A stretch of 64,000 bases of DNA from Jannaschia aquimarina (GTDB taxonomy: Bacteria; Pseudomonadota; Alphaproteobacteria; Rhodobacterales; Rhodobacteraceae), in NCBI RefSeq assembly GCF_000877395.1, contig NZ_JYFE01000042.1, positions 1 through 64,000 on the forward strand, given 5' to 3'. Every line of letters begins with the position of its first letter. The first letter of the stretch is position 1. Below are positions 18,616 through 29,124 of the stretch, piece by piece. The notes under the pieces were generated by a model. It ran no database searches and was not told where the DNA came from. It was given only the letters and a program-made list of their open reading frames with translations. The position numbers and the translations under genes are program-made.

Positions 18616-20382
18616 TCAGACGAAGATGTCGCCCGAGATCGCGGTGAAATCGGCCTCGCTCAGCCCGAAGAGGGTGATCGTGCCGCCACCGTCCAGCGCC
18701 ACGACGGTGTTGTCGTTCTCGAAGCTTACCGTCGCGTCGAACCCGTTCAGGTCGATCCGATCCAGGCCGCCCTCGAAGCCGAAGACGAAATCGTCCCCGT
18801 TCGCCAGAACATCCACCAGGATCGTATCGGCCGCACCGTCGCCTACGACACCGAGACCCGTCCGGAGGTTATCGTCGCCTTCGCCGACAAGCAGCAGGTC
18901 GGAATCGAAGCCGCCCCAGATCCGATCGTTCCCGGCCCCGCCATCAACGGTATCTTCGCCGGCGCCGCCTTTCATCCGATCGTTTCCATCGCCTCCGATC
19001 AACTCGTCGGCGCCATCGCCGCCATTCATCAGATCGTCGCCGTCGCCGCCTTCCAGCGTGTCGTCGCCGTCTCCGCCGAACATGCGGTCATTTCCGCCGT
19101 TGCCGACAAGAAGATCGTCACCGAACAGGCCGTAGATCGTGTCGTTACCGTCGGCACCGACCTCCAGCGAGTCCCTGTCGCGGTCGACCAGACGCTGACC
19201 CTCTATGACCACGGGGTCGTCGTCGTCTTCCTCTACGGTGACGGTCACGGTCGCGGTATCCGTCAGTTCGCCATCGGTCACGGTGTAGGTGAAGGTGTCG
19301 TCGCCCGCAAAGCCCGCCGCGGGCGTATAGCTCAGCGTTCCGTCCGCATTCTCCGCAATCGTGCTGCCATTTGCGGAGATCGCGTCGAAAGCGGCAATGG
19401 CGAGGATGTCTCCGTCGGCATCGACATCGTTGCCGAGGACGTCGATCGCAGCGATGGCCACGCCTTCATCGGTCATCGCCGTGTCGTCGCGCGCATCGGG
19501 GCGGTCGTTGGCGTCCGTATCGACCCGGGCATCGGCGAGGATGTTGAGGCCCACGAAGAAGATGTTGTCGTCCCCGGACGCGTTCCGCGTATTCAGAACG
19601 AGAGATGTGGCCCCGTCCGCGATGAAGGGGGTTCCATCGACATCGTTACCCTGGGCGAGGTCGTACAATTCGTCGTCCAGCCGGGGATCGGCGTTCGCGG
19701 ATGCGAAGGGGTCCGCCGGGTTGGCCGGATCGTCTCCGGTGCCGCCCACGGTCACCAGACCCCCGTTCGTGCCCAGACCGTCGTCCTGCCCGCCAGCCGA
19801 ACTGGTCAGACGCCGACCGTCGATATCGACCTCCGAGTCCTGTGATCCGCCCTGGAAGCCAAAGCCGATGCCAAGCGAAAGCAGCGCCTCAAAGCCGTCG
19901 ACGGATGTATCGACCGCCTCTGCGAAGCCGACCGTCGCGGTATCGCCGGAACTGTTCGAAAATCCGTCCAGGAAAACGATCGAGCGTTCTGCCTCGTCCG
20001 GATTGCTGTAGGCCACGGCAAGGACATAGCCGTCGAGAGCCAACGAAGTCGTAGATGCATCGACGTCGATTTCGATCGTCGCATCGTCCCCATCTCCGAC
20101 GAGATCGTCGATCAGATCGGTAACATCCGCCCGCCAGGCCTGAAGGTTGTTGTTGACCCCAAGCGCCGTGAACTCGTCGCCAGTGACTTCTTCACCTTCG
20201 AGCGTGACGGAAAGGCCGCCCACCGTGGCGCTGTACGTCGTCTGATAAAGGAACGCGGCTTCCACCGTCGATCCTTCCGGGATCAGCAGTTCCAGCGTCC
20301 CGCCATCTGTCGCGGCGCCGCCGACGGCATCCAACGTCCAGTTACCATTTCCAAAAAAAGAATAATTCGCAGAGACCGGCAT
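18616..20382 (-). CDS. RTX-type calcium-binding secreted protein with cadherin-like domain
   Basis: A 588-aa acidic protein without an N-terminal signal peptide. Residues about 1-260 form a beta-rich domain of unknown family. Residues about 300-390 are a cadherin/VCBS-like repeat (DVLGNDVDADGDILAIAAF ... GDDTFTYTVTDGEL). Residues about 405-520 carry RTX nonapeptides (GGNDRMFGGDGDDTLEGG and repeats) that bind calcium. The uncleaved C terminus suggests type I secretion; no exporter genes are adjacent. It sits between ftsA and ftsZ, has its own terminator, and differs in character from its neighbours, so insertion into the division cluster is likely. Confidence 0.9.
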   Translation of the reverse strand: MPVSANYSFFGNGNWTLDAVGGAATDGGTLELLIPEGSTVEAAFLYQTTYSATVGGLSVTLEGEEVTGDEFTALGVNNNLQAWRADVTDLIDDLVGDGDDATIEIDVDASTTSLALDGYVLAVAYSNPDEAERSIVFLDGFSNSSGDTATVGFAEAVDTSVDGFEALLSLGIGFGFQGGSQDSEVDIDGRRLTSSAGGQDDGLGTNGGLVTVGGTGDDPANPADPFASANADPRLDDELYDLAQGNDVDGTPFIADGATSLVLNTRNASGDDNIFFVGLNILADARVDTDANDRPDARDDTAMTDEGVAIAAIDVLGNDVDADGDILAIAAFDAISANGSTIAENADGTLSYTPAAGFAGDDTFTYTVTDGELTDTATVTVTVEEDDDDPVVIEGQRLVDRDRDSLEVGADGNDTIYGLFGDDLLVGNGGNDRMFGGDGDDTLEGGDGDDLMNGGDGADELIGGDGNDRMKGGAGEDTVDGGAGNDRIWGGFDSDLLLVGEGDDNLRTGLGVVGDGAADTILVDVLANGDDFVFGFEGGLDRIDLNGFDATVSFENDNTVVALDGGGTITLFGLSEADFTAISGDIFV

Positions 20383-20517
20383 CTTAACCCCCAAGCCCCG
20401 ACGCGGTCGGCCTCAGAGAGATCAGTACGGATCCCGCATACCACCGCGTCTCGTTACGCAATTCGACGGCACCGCCGCCCCATTCAAACCGCCCCGACCC
20501 TATATTGCGAAAGGTGG

Positions 20518-20533
20518 TTAACGGCGATTAACG
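20518..20533. promoter_or_regulatory. TTAA-N6-TTAAC element, CtrA-like
   Basis: TTAACG occurs at 20518-20523 and again at 20528-20533 between ftsA and the RTX gene. CtrA, the alphaproteobacterial cell-cycle regulator, binds TTAA-N7-TTAA; here the spacer is 6, one short. It could regulate the RTX gene or be chance. Confidence 0.25.
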
Positions 20534-20568
20534 AATTCCACGCCGGACCCGGCAAAGTCAACGTATTC

Positions 20569-21897
20569 CTACCAATTGTCCCGGAACCACCGCACGGCCT
20601 TGTGGAGCGTGCGACCCGACGCCTGATGCGGCTTCAGATCGAAATCCCAGAACTCGTCCTGCGGCTCTGCGCCCTGCATGCAAAGCCCCACGCAGGCCGC
20701 AAATGCCGGCCCCTTCGCCATCGCGGGCAGTCCCTGAACCCGCAGCGGCCGACCCAGACGAACCTGATTTCCCAGGATCCGAGCCGCTAGGCCATCGAGA
20801 CCCGGCAACTGGCTCGCACCGCCGGTCAGGACGATCCGCTGCCCCGGAAGGTGTGCGAACCCCGCATCGTCGAGGCACTTGCGGGCCTCTTCCAGCATCT
20901 CTTCGACCCGGGGTCGAATGATCCCGATAAGCTCCGTCCGCGTCGCCGAGCGGCGGTCGTGATGCCAGTCACCGGTTTCCGCCTCGAGGGCGATGATCTC
21001 CCGGTCGTCCATGCCCGTCGCCTGAACCCCGCCATAGCGGCATTTGATCTTTTCGGCCATCTCGCGGGGGATGCGCAGCCCTTGCCCTATGTCGCTCGTG
21101 ATGTGGTCGCCGCCGATGCGGACCGTATTCGCATAGACCATGTGACGGCGCAGAAACACGCTGATCCCGGTCGTTCCCGCACCCATGTCGATGCACGCGG
21201 CGCCGAGTTCCTTCTCGTCCTCGACCAGCGCGCTCGTCGCGGCGGCATAGGGCGCCGAGGCCAGACCCGCGATCTCCAGGTCGCAGCGATGGATACAGGT
21301 CAGCAGATTCTCGATCGCATGGTCGTCCACCGACAGCAGGTGCATGTCGGCGCGCAGAACCTCGCCGGTCTGGCCACGCGGGTCGCGCAGCTGCGCCCGA
21401 TGGTCGATCCCGAAATTCACCGGCTGGGCATGCAGAACCTCGCGGCCCGGCCCCAGATCGGGGCGGTCGACGCTTGCCAGAACCCGCGCGACGTCCTGCA
21501 CGGCGCAAGGTCCGTCCTCCAGCAGGACCTCGCCCGTCAGCCCGAAGCTTCCCGGCCGTCCACCCGCGAAGCAGGCGATGACGTGGTCCACGCGGATACC
21601 GGCCATCTTCTGCGCCGCCTGCACGGCGGTCCGGATCGCCCGCTCGGTCTCGGGCATCGAGACGACCTCTCCGCAGCGGACCCCCCGCGACCGGGTCGTC
21701 GCCGCGCCGATCACACGGAAGTTGGACTGGCCGGCCATGTGGCCGACGCCCTCGCCTTCGGGCGTGTTCTCTTCGAAGCGCAGGACAAGGCAGGACGTCT
21801 GAAACGTCCCCACGTCCAAGATCGCCACGACGCCCCGCTGCAAGGCAGCCTGTCGCTTGCGCCGCATCGCGCGTTGGGCCTGGAACAAACGGCTCAT
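20569..21897 (-). CDS. ftsA: Cell division protein FtsA
   Basis: A 442-aa actin-like ATPase that anchors FtsZ to the membrane. Phosphate-binding motifs are ILDVGTFQTSCLVL and GAACIDMGAGTTGISVF, and the adenosine motif is IVLTGGASQLPGL. The C-terminal KAVRWFRDNW is the amphipathic membrane-targeting helix. ATG 21897 overlaps the ftsQ stop by 4 bases. The next gene is the RTX protein rather than ftsZ. Confidence 0.97.
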   Translation of the reverse strand: MSRLFQAQRAMRRKRQAALQRGVVAILDVGTFQTSCLVLRFEENTPEGEGVGHMAGQSNFRVIGAATTRSRGVRCGEVVSMPETERAIRTAVQAAQKMAGIRVDHVIACFAGGRPGSFGLTGEVLLEDGPCAVQDVARVLASVDRPDLGPGREVLHAQPVNFGIDHRAQLRDPRGQTGEVLRADMHLLSVDDHAIENLLTCIHRCDLEIAGLASAPYAAATSALVEDEKELGAACIDMGAGTTGISVFLRRHMVYANTVRIGGDHITSDIGQGLRIPREMAEKIKCRYGGVQATGMDDREIIALEAETGDWHHDRRSATRTELIGIIRPRVEEMLEEARKCLDDAGFAHLPGQRIVLTGGASQLPGLDGLAARILGNQVRLGRPLRVQGLPAMAKGPAFAACVGLCMQGAEPQDEFWDFDLKPHQASGRTLHKAVRWFRDNW

Positions 21898-22775
21898 CCG
21901 TCCTCCGCTTCCTCGTAAGACAACCTCTGGACCTGCTGCATCCGCTTGAGCTCGGCGACCGCACCCGGATTGAGGCGCAGCGTCGCGCGCCGTGGCAGTC
22001 GCAGGTCGAGCGCGGCGATATCGCGCGACAGCACGTCGCGTGCCTCATGCATCGCAAGCGCCCGGTCGAGCGCCGCCGCAGGCGCGACTTCCGGCAGCAG
22101 GATCCGTGTGCCGCCGGTCAGGATCACGTCCCAGCGACGGTCGCCGATCCGGACCAGACCCACCAGCCTGTCGCGAATGGGGTCCGCCGAGCGCAGCAGG
22201 GTCAGCGCTTCGGGTACGACTTCGGCCGCGCCCTCGCCGGAGATGAGCGGCAGCGCTCCGGCGGCATCGAGGCTGTCGAGCGTCGCCACCCGGTGGCCCT
22301 CCGCATCCAGCACGTCGATCCCGTCCTCGCCCCGCCAGACAACCGCCGGAGTCCGCTCCGTGACCCGAAGAAGAAGGACGCCGCCGGACTTGATCCGCAG
22401 CTCGACCGACCGGACGGGATCCAGCTTCTCGAGCTCCGCGCGCAATTCCGCCAGATCGAGCTTGAAGCGGGAGATGGGCAATTCGAGCGGCAGCGCCTCC
22501 TGGATGTCCGCCTGCAATTGCTGGCCCGCGCCTTCGATCCGGAGCAGCCCGACCATGAATTCGGGTCGATCCTGAACGGCGTCGACGGCATTTTGCCAAC
22601 CGGTCCGGATCGCTTCGATCCGGTGGGGGTCGTTGATGTACCAGGCGAACAGGAACACGAGGGTGAATGACGGGATGCCCGTCCGGACCAGCGCGCGGAA
22701 GAGTGGGGTGAGCCACAACCGCTCCAGCCGGTAGCGCCACTTCGAGGGCGCGGGATCGGGCTTCACGTTCGCCAT
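21894..22775 (-). CDS. ftsQ: Cell division protein FtsQ
   Basis: A 293-aa bitopic division protein. It has a cytoplasmic N terminus, one membrane helix (about residues 36-52, FTLVFLFAWYI), the POTRA domain, and the FtsQ beta domain with DRRWDVILTGGTRILLPE. It links early and late divisome proteins in the periplasm. ATG 22775 has GGAGG upstream and overlaps the end of ddl by 13 bases; the longer frame is a shadow of ddl. Confidence 0.95.
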   Translation of the reverse strand: MANVKPDPAPSKWRYRLERLWLTPLFRALVRTGIPSFTLVFLFAWYINDPHRIEAIRTGWQNAVDAVQDRPEFMVGLLRIEGAGQQLQADIQEALPLELPISRFKLDLAELRAELEKLDPVRSVELRIKSGGVLLLRVTERTPAVVWRGEDGIDVLDAEGHRVATLDSLDAAGALPLISGEGAAEVVPEALTLLRSADPIRDRLVGLVRIGDRRWDVILTGGTRILLPEVAPAAALDRALAMHEARDVLSRDIAALDLRLPRRATLRLNPGAVAELKRMQQVQRLSYEEAEDG

Positions 22776-23674
22776 GCGTCCTCCACCAGGCGGCGGCAGA
22801 GCGCGCCGAAGGACAGCCCGGCATGGGCCGCCTGCTCGGGCGTCAGCGATGTCGGCGTCATGCCCGGCTGCGTGTTGGTTTCGAGGACGATCAATCCGTC
22901 CCGGCCACGGCTCTCGTCCCAGCGAAAGTCGGTCCGGCTGATCGACCGGCACCCAAGCATGTGATGCGCCCGAAGGGCCATGTCGCGGACGAGTTCGGTG
23001 ATCTCGGCCGGCAGATCGGCCGGCAGGACGTGACGGCTGCCGCCCTCCTCGTATTTCGCCTCGTAGTCGTACCACCCGTCGGTGAGGATTTCCGTGACCC
23101 CCAGCGCCTCGTCGCCCAGGACGGTGCAGGTCAGCTCCCGGCCGGGGGCATAGGCTTCGACCATGACGATGTCCGGCATCGTCTCGGCCAGGATCGGCGG
23201 GGAACTCGCGCCTTCGGGCACGATGTAGATCCCGACCGAAGACCCCTCGTCGTTGGGCTTGACCACGTATGGGGCGGGCATCGGATGTGCTTTTTGCACA
23301 TCTGCCTTCGGGACCAGCCGGCTCTCCGCGACTGGCAGACCGTGCTGGCGGTAGATGTCCTTGGTTCGGCTCTTGTCGATGGCCAATGCCGAGGCCAGCA
23401 CGCCGGAATGCGTGTACCGATAGCCCAGCCAGTCCATCAGCCCCTGGACCACGCCATCTTCTCCGCCGGGTCCGTGCAGTGCGTTGAAGACCACGTCCGG
23501 CGCCGCGGCGCGCAGATCGTCCACGAGGTCGGGACCCGCGTCGATCTCGGTCACGTCGAAGCCTTCTTCGCGCAAAGCGTGCGCGCAGCCGCGGCCCGTC
23601 GACAACGAGACCTCGCGCTCCGATGAGAGGCCGCCCATGAGGACGGCGATTTTCCGGGGTGTCCTGCCCGACAT
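22763..23674 (-). CDS. ddl: D-alanine--D-alanine ligase
   Basis: A 303-aa ATP-grasp enzyme that makes D-Ala-D-Ala for peptidoglycan. The N-terminal VLMGGLSSEREVSLSTG, the ATP-binding KPNDEGSSVGIYIV and the C-terminal LETNTQPGMTPTSLTPEQA with metal-binding Glu and Asn are all present. It sits between murB and ftsQ as in other Rhodobacteraceae. Confidence 0.97.
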   Translation of the reverse strand: MSGRTPRKIAVLMGGLSSEREVSLSTGRGCAHALREEGFDVTEIDAGPDLVDDLRAAAPDVVFNALHGPGGEDGVVQGLMDWLGYRYTHSGVLASALAIDKSRTKDIYRQHGLPVAESRLVPKADVQKAHPMPAPYVVKPNDEGSSVGIYIVPEGASSPPILAETMPDIVMVEAYAPGRELTCTVLGDEALGVTEILTDGWYDYEAKYEEGGSRHVLPADLPAEITELVRDMALRAHHMLGCRSISRTDFRWDESRGRDGLIVLETNTQPGMTPTSLTPEQAAHAGLSFGALCRRLVEDAWRT

Positions 23675-23744
23675 ACCCTACGATCCGCCTGTATCGGGGC
23701 CTTGATGGCCCTCTTGAACTCTGTGCCCCCGGCCTCTGACGGAC

Positions 23745-24668
23745 CTATTCGGGCGCGGGCTCACCGACCCGCATGATTTCCCACTCTAGCGATATTCCGC
23801 TGTGGGCCAAGACCTTCTCTCGGACCTCCTCGCCCAATCCTTCGAGGTCTGCGGCACTTGCGCCACCCTCGTTGACGAGAAAGTTGGAATGTTTCGGACT
23901 CATGATCGCGCCGCCCCGCCGCGCGCCGCGCAATCCGGCGTCGTCGATCACCTTCCAGGCCTTCAGGTCGTGGACGTCGTCTTCGCGACCCGTACTGCTG
24001 AACCCGGCTGGATTGCGGAACGTCGATCCCGCGCTGCGGTCCTTCGTCGGTTGCGTCTCGTCGCGTTTGGCGAGTTGCGCCTCCATCCGCGCCTCAAGCT
24101 CCGCCGGATCGCCTTCGGGTGCCTCGAAGACCGCCGAGATCAGCACCCAACCGTCTGGCAGGACAGAGGAGCGGTAAGCCATCCGCAAATCCGCACTCGG
24201 GATCGTGACGCGCTCTCCCCGCCGGGTGACGGCCTCCACCTCGATCAGGCGGTCGGCCGTGTACGTGCCATAGCAACCCGCATTCATCCGGACCGCACCC
24301 CCGACAGATCCGGGGATCGTGCGCAGGAACGTCAGGTCGAGCCCCGCCGCAGCCGCCTTGCGCGCCACATGCGCATCCAGAGCGGCCGCGCCCGCCGTGA
24401 CACGCGCCCCGTCGATCTCGATCCCGTTGAAGCCGCGTCCCAACCGGATGACCACCGCGCGCAATCCACCATCGCGCACGATAAGGTTGGAGCCAACGCC
24501 CATCGGAAAGACCGGGACGTCGGGATCGAGCGCCGCGAGAAAGGCGCTCAGATCCTCGATATCCGCCGGCTGGAACAAGGCATCCGCGGGACCGCCCACG
24601 CGCAACCAGGTCAGCGACGCGAGATCGCGGTCGAGCGTGAGCGTGCCTCTGACGGGTGGGTAGGTCAT
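23745..24668 (-). CDS. murB: UDP-N-acetylenolpyruvoylglucosamine reductase
   Basis: A 307-aa FAD enzyme that reduces enolpyruvyl-UDP-GlcNAc to UDP-MurNAc. The FAD-binding region [11 protein letters not shown], the phosphate loop [15 protein letters not shown] and [18 protein letters not shown], and the active-site region [11 protein letters not shown] are visible. The C terminus contains [19 protein letters not shown]. It is transcribed from the DUF2484 gene toward ddl. Confidence 0.97.
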   Translation of the reverse strand: MTYPPVRGTLTLDRDLASLTWLRVGGPADALFQPADIEDLSAFLAALDPDVPVFPMGVGSNLIVRDGGLRAVVIRLGRGFNGIEIDGARVTAGAAALDAHVARKAAAAGLDLTFLRTIPGSVGGAVRMNAGCYGTYTADRLIEVEAVTRRGERVTIPSADLRMAYRSSVLPDGWVLISAVFEAPEGDPAELEARMEAQLAKRDETQPTKDRSAGSTFRNPAGFSSTGREDDVHDLKAWKVIDDAGLRGARRGGAIMSPKHSNFLVNEGGASAADLEGLGEEVREKVLAHSGISLEWEIMRVGEPAPE

Positions 24669-24750
24669 GGGTCGGGGTTAGGGGGGCAACGCGGCAGGGA
24701 CAAGGGCGGCAGGACCGGCCAACTGGCCAGATCGGCGGAGCGGGTTTTTT

Positions 24751-25005
24751 TTACGACGCCCCCGATCGCCCCATGAGCCGCCGAAGCCACCGGCCCAGAT
24801 AAATGACCGGCCAGCGCAGGACGAGAGCCATCACGGCAAGACCGAGCGCCGCCCAGCCCCAGCCCTCACTGATGCCGATCCAGATCAGGAGCGGCAGGCC
24901 GACCGCGATCAGGCCATAGGCCGCCGGCCAAGATTGCCTGGCCGTCAGGACGGTCTGCAGGATCCAGGCCAAGACCACCCAGAGGCAAAGCGCGATCAGG
25001 GCCAC
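24751..25005 (-). CDS. DUF2484 family membrane protein
   Basis: An 84-aa protein with two or three membrane helices and the DUF2484 hallmarks RQSWPAAYGLIAVGLPLLIW and VLRWPVIYLGRWLRRL. I chose GTG 25005 (read as M-A-L-I-A-L) because AAAGGGGA lies 8 bases upstream; an ATG at 25026 would put extra polar residues in front. The family occurs between murC and murB in Rhodobacteraceae. Function unknown. Confidence 0.8.
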   Translation of the reverse strand: MALIALCLWVVLAWILQTVLTARQSWPAAYGLIAVGLPLLIWIGISEGWGWAALGLAVMALVLRWPVIYLGRWLRRLMGRSGAS

Positions 25006-25283
25006 CGCATTCCCCTTTCGGAGCATCTGGTCCGAAGACCGACCGGGATGGCCACGAATTCCAGCACCCCGCCGTGATGGCCATGGGCTTGGTGCGCGCC
25101 ATCCGAACGGTCGGTCCATTCACAGGGGACGAGGCGCCCGCCAAGAGAACCATATGGCGCCCCGGAGCGGCCGCCTCGACCCACGACGGGGATCGCTGCC
25201 AGCCGACTTGTCCACAAGGCCGCGAGAGGCGCGTCGAACAGCATTGCGACGGAAGCCGGGATGCCTTGCTTCACGACGCCCAT
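24996..25283 (-). CDS. Possible 95-aa hypothetical protein between murC and DUF2484
   Basis: An open frame starting MGVVKQGIPASVAMLFDAPL, whose stop overlaps the DUF2484 GTG region. Third codon positions are GC-rich as in real genes nearby, and one stretch (HHGGVLEFVAIPVGL) looks protein-like. However, there is only a weak ribosome site (GGCGGTGA), no recognisable family, and several competing frames. It may be a decayed gene. The rest of 25006-25368 has nothing else I can name. Confidence 0.3.
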   Translation of the reverse strand: MGVVKQGIPASVAMLFDAPLAALWTSRLAAIPVVGRGGRSGAPYGSLGGRLVPCEWTDRSDGAHQAHGHHGGVLEFVAIPVGLRTRCSERGMRWP

Positions 25284-25368
25284 TCACCGCCGGCAGGATC
25301 GTTGATCGCGTCGAAGTCCCGTGACTCCAGAGGCCGCCCGATCCTGACCGGAAAGGGCTTTGCACACG

Positions 25369-26778
25369 TCACGCTGCCGCCCCGTTCAGAGCTTCCGGCA
25401 GACCGCGGGCCCAGGTCGAGATCGTGCCGGCACCAAGGCAGACGACGATATCGCCGGGGCGGGCCTGCTCCTTCACCAGGCGGGCCAGATCGGCCTCGTC
25501 GTGAACGGAGCGGGCATGGCGGTGCCCGGTTCGGATCAGGCCCGCGACAAGATCGTCGCGGCTGGCGCCCTCGATCGGATCCTCGCCTGCGGCGTAGACC
25601 TCGGCGATGCCCACGACATCGGCATCCGCAAAGCAGCCGCAGAAATCGTCGAACAGGCTGTGCAGCCGCGAATACCGGTGCGGCTGGTGAACGGCGATGA
25701 CCCGGCCCTCGTCCCCGATGGCCTGACGCGCGGCCTTGAGGACGGCGGCGATCTCCACGGGATGGTGGCCGTAATCGTCGATGATGGGAATGCCGTGCCA
25801 CTCGCCCACGCGGGTGAAGCGGCGGTTCACGCCGCCGAAGCTGGCCAGCGCGTCGCGGATCACGTCCTTGGGCACGCCCAGTTCGCGCGCGACCGCGACG
25901 GCGGCCAACGCGTTCGACACGTTGTGATCGCCCGGCATCGGCAGGGTGCAGCCCTCGATCACCTGCTCTTCGGCCTGCAGCGCGACGTCGAAATGCGCCA
26001 CGCCCGCCTCGTAGCGCAGATTGATCGCGCGGATATCGGCCTGCGCGTTGAAGCCGTAGGTGACGACCCGCCGGTCGGTGACGCGTCCGACCAGCGCGCG
26101 AACCTCGGCGTGATCGGTGCAAAGCACGGCCAGCCCGTAGAACGGGATGTTCGAGACGAAGTCGGTGAAGCCCTCGTGCAGCTTCTCGATCGTGCCCCAA
26201 TGCTCCATGTGCTCCGGGTCGATATTCGTCACGATCGCGATGGTGGCCGGCAGGCGGTTGAACGTGCCGTCGCTTTCGTCGGCTTCGACCACCATCCATT
26301 CGCCGGTGCCCTGCCGCGCGTTCGAGCCGTAGGCGTGGATGATCCCGCCATTGATGACTGTGGGGTCCAGCTTGCCCGCATCCAGCAGCGCGCTGACCAT
26401 CGTGGTCGTGGTCGTCTTGCCATGCGTCCCGGCGACGGCGACATTCGACTTGAGGCGCATCAACTCGGCCAGCATCTCCGCCCGGCGGACCACCGGAAGG
26501 CCCCGCGCGCGCGCCGCATCCAGTTCGGGATTGCCGGGCTTGATCGCGGACGAGATCACCACGACCTCCGCGCCCTCCAGGTTCTGCGGCTGCTGTCCGG
26601 TGAAGATCCGCGCCCCCAGCTTTTCCAGCCGCCGGGTGATCTCGGATGACTTCATGTCCGAGCCCTGAACCGTGAAGCCCTGGCTCAGCAAGACCTCGGC
26701 GATGCCGGACATGCCGATGCCGCCGATCCCGACGAAATGGATGGGGCCGGTCGAGGTGGACATCTTCGTGGCGTTCAT
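25369..26778 (-). CDS. murC: UDP-N-acetylmuramate--L-alanine ligase
   Basis: A 469-aa Mur ligase that adds L-Ala to UDP-MurNAc. The N-terminal [17 protein letters not shown], the P-loop [20 protein letters not shown], and the later DESDGTF and [10 protein letters not shown] motifs are intact. ATG 26778 overlaps the murG stop by 4 bases and has GAGGACG upstream. A second ATG five codons in is possible. The long frame extending further upstream is a shadow of murG. Confidence 0.98.
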   Translation of the reverse strand: MNATKMSTSTGPIHFVGIGGIGMSGIAEVLLSQGFTVQGSDMKSSEITRRLEKLGARIFTGQQPQNLEGAEVVVISSAIKPGNPELDAARARGLPVVRRAEMLAELMRLKSNVAVAGTHGKTTTTTMVSALLDAGKLDPTVINGGIIHAYGSNARQGTGEWMVVEADESDGTFNRLPATIAIVTNIDPEHMEHWGTIEKLHEGFTDFVSNIPFYGLAVLCTDHAEVRALVGRVTDRRVVTYGFNAQADIRAINLRYEAGVAHFDVALQAEEQVIEGCTLPMPGDHNVSNALAAVAVARELGVPKDVIRDALASFGGVNRRFTRVGEWHGIPIIDDYGHHPVEIAAVLKAARQAIGDEGRVIAVHQPHRYSRLHSLFDDFCGCFADADVVGIAEVYAAGEDPIEGASRDDLVAGLIRTGHRHARSVHDEADLARLVKEQARPGDIVVCLGAGTISTWARGLPEALNGAAA

Positions 26779-27863
26779 GCGGGCGTCCTCAGGCTTTCGC
26801 AGAGATCGGCCAGACGGCTGGCCGCATCCGGGATTGCAATCGAGTTGGCGGCACGGGCCATGCGGGACGCGCCATCGGGGTTGGTCAAGATCAATTCGGC
26901 CTGCTGGGCCAGCGTGTCGGGGGTCAGCTTCCGTTCCGGGATCAGGATCGCCGCGTTCGCCTCCACCAGCCCGCGTGCGTTGGCCGTCTGCTCGTCGCGC
27001 AAGGCCGATGCAAGAGGCACCAAGATGGAGGGGCGTCCGATCACCGACAAATCGGCAACAGTCGAGGCGCCCGATCGCGCGATGACGAGCTGCGCATCGG
27101 CCATCCGGTTGGGCATGTCGTCGAAGAACGGCAGGACCTCGGCCCGGAGACCCGTGTGAGCATAGGCGGCGGTGACGCGGTCGATGTCTTCCGGCCTCGC
27201 CTGATGGGCGACCCGCAGATGCGCGCGCAGGTCGACAGGCAGGCGGGAGAGCGCCTCGGGCACCACGTCCGAAAGGATGCGCGCCCCTTGGCTTCCGCCG
27301 GTGACGAGAACGCTCATCGGGTGGTCGCCGGGGGCGATGTAGGGCGCGGCTTCGCGGGCACGGATCGCGGCACGGACCGGATTGCCCACATGCTTGCCGT
27401 CCACCCCGTCGGGCAATTCGGTGGGCCAGGTTCCGCAGGCCACGGCATCGACGCGGGTCGCGAAGATCTGGTTCACACGGCCCAGAACGCCGTTCTGCTC
27501 GTGAATGAGGCGCGGCAGCTTCAGAAGCGTCGCGCCGGCCAAAGCCGGGATCGAGGGATAGCCCCCGAAGCCTGCGACAAGGGCCGGCCGGTCGCGGCGA
27601 AACGCCTGCATCGCCCGAAAGGTGCCTTGCGTAAGACGCAGGGGGACGGCCGCCTTGGCCAGGGGACCGCCGCGGGCGAAGGTTGCGGCCGGAACGACCT
27701 CGACCGGCACGTCTTCGGGGAACCCGCCGGAATACCGTGCGCCGCGCTGATCGGTCGACAGCGTGACACGCCAGCCGCGGGAGAGCATCTCTTCCGCGAG
27801 GCTCTGGGCAGGGAACATGTGCCCCCCCGTCCCGCCTGCCGCGATGACCAGCAGGGGGCTCAT
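26775..27863 (-). CDS. murG: UDP-GlcNAc transferase MurG
   Basis: A 362-aa GT-B glycosyltransferase that converts lipid I to lipid II on the inner face of the membrane. The N-terminal [46 protein letters not shown], the donor loop [17 protein letters not shown] and the C-terminal [11 protein letters not shown] are characteristic. The start overlaps the ftsW stop by 4 bases. Confidence 0.98.
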   Translation of the reverse strand: MSPLLVIAAGGTGGHMFPAQSLAEEMLSRGWRVTLSTDQRGARYSGGFPEDVPVEVVPAATFARGGPLAKAAVPLRLTQGTFRAMQAFRRDRPALVAGFGGYPSIPALAGATLLKLPRLIHEQNGVLGRVNQIFATRVDAVACGTWPTELPDGVDGKHVGNPVRAAIRAREAAPYIAPGDHPMSVLVTGGSQGARILSDVVPEALSRLPVDLRAHLRVAHQARPEDIDRVTAAYAHTGLRAEVLPFFDDMPNRMADAQLVIARSGASTVADLSVIGRPSILVPLASALRDEQTANARGLVEANAAILIPERKLTPDTLAQQAELILTNPDGASRMARAANSIAIPDAASRLADLCESLRTPA

Positions 27864-29026
27864 TCCCGTCCGCCAAGCAGGTGATCGCGCATCTCGTTCT
27901 GCGGCCGCGTACGCGTGAAGCAGAGCAGCATGCCGGCCAGCCCTCCCATCGCGATAAGGGACGACCCCCCGTAGCTGACGAATGGCAGCGTCATCCCCTT
28001 GGCGGGCAGCAACCGGACGGCGACGCCGAGGTTGATGAAGGCTTGCGCAGCAAACAGGACGGTCAGGCCGGTCCCGGCGAGACGGATGAACATGTCCCGC
28101 TCGCGCGTGAGGCGGATCAGGCAGCGCACCGTGATCGTCGCGAAGAGGGCGACGATGAACAGCACCATAATGAGGCCGTATTCCTCGGCCGCGACCGCGA
28201 TGATGAAATCCGTATGCGCATCCGGCAGCGTCCACTTCACCCGGCCTTCGTTCACACCGGTGCCGAAGAAGCCGCCTTCGCGGATCGCGTTGGTCGCGTA
28301 GCCAAGCTGCGTCCTGGGGTCGATTTCCGGATTGAGGAAGCCGTCGATGCGGCGCGCGAAATGCTCGGAATTCTGGTAGGCGACCATGCCGGTCAGCGCG
28401 ATGGCGCCGACAACGCCGGTCAGGACCGCGATGGGCGCCCCCGCCACGAAGTAGATCGAAGACCACGCGATGACCGTCAGCATGGCCTGCCCGAAATCTG
28501 GCTGCGTCACCAGGAATCCCAGGATGACGAGGGTCAGACAGGCAGAGATCGACTTGCCGGGGGGGCCATTCGGCTCGTGCGCGGCGGCCATCAGCCAGGC
28601 CGTGACCACGACGAAGCAGGGCTTCAGGAACTCGGACGGCTGCACGGATGCGAAGCCCAGCGAATACCAGCGCGTCGCGCCCTTGCCGAAATCCGTGCCT
28701 GCGATGGGCAGTGCCATGACGGCCAGAAGGGTGATCCCGAATGCGATCACACCGAGCCGGCGCAGGACGTGCGGTTGCAGCATCGACGCGACGAGCATCA
28801 CCGCAAAGGCGAGGATCCCGAAGACGAGTTGCCGTTCGACGTAATGGAATTGCGGCAGGCCGTTCCGCTCGGCCAGAGGGACCGAAGCGGCCAGCCCGAG
28901 GAGGATGCCGATAGCGAAGAGCGTGACCAGACAGCCCAGTACGACCTTGTCCACCGTGCGCCACCACCGCGACAGGATAGCCTCGCCCGGAAGGACGACG
29001 ACCGCGCCATGAGCGATCTCGGTCAT
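27860..29026 (-). CDS. ftsW: Peptidoglycan polymerase FtsW
   Basis: A 388-aa SEDS protein with about 10 membrane helices. It polymerises septal lipid II together with a class B PBP. Motifs are [35 protein letters not shown] with the catalytic Asp, and the C-terminal [23 protein letters not shown] 29026 has GGCGGATCT upstream. It is the first gene of the cluster in this window; murD and mraY, its usual neighbours, are not upstream. Confidence 0.97.
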   Translation of the reverse strand: MTEIAHGAVVVLPGEAILSRWWRTVDKVVLGCLVTLFAIGILLGLAASVPLAERNGLPQFHYVERQLVFGILAFAVMLVASMLQPHVLRRLGVIAFGITLLAVMALPIAGTDFGKGATRWYSLGFASVQPSEFLKPCFVVVTAWLMAAAHEPNGPPGKSISACLTLVILGFLVTQPDFGQAMLTVIAWSSIYFVAGAPIAVLTGVVGAIALTGMVAYQNSEHFARRIDGFLNPEIDPRTQLGYATNAIREGGFFGTGVNEGRVKWTLPDAHTDFIIAVAAEEYGLIMVLFIVALFATITVRCLIRLTRERDMFIRLAGTGLTVLFAAQAFINLGVAVRLLPAKGMTLPFVSYGGSSLIAMGGLAGMLLCFTRTRPQNEMRDHLLGGRE

Positions 29027-29124
29027 GTTCAGATCCGCCTGTTCTGCCCCGCCCGGTTTTCCGGGTCTGTGCATTCAAAATAGCGAATCGGGGCGCTTCA
29101 GGCCAGCCCCCACGTGACGAGGGG

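Noticed and set aside
25369-27876. 835-codon frame that would fuse a long N-terminal extension to MurC
   Set aside because: The first part is an out-of-frame read of murG. The real murC start is ATG 26778, coupled to the murG stop.
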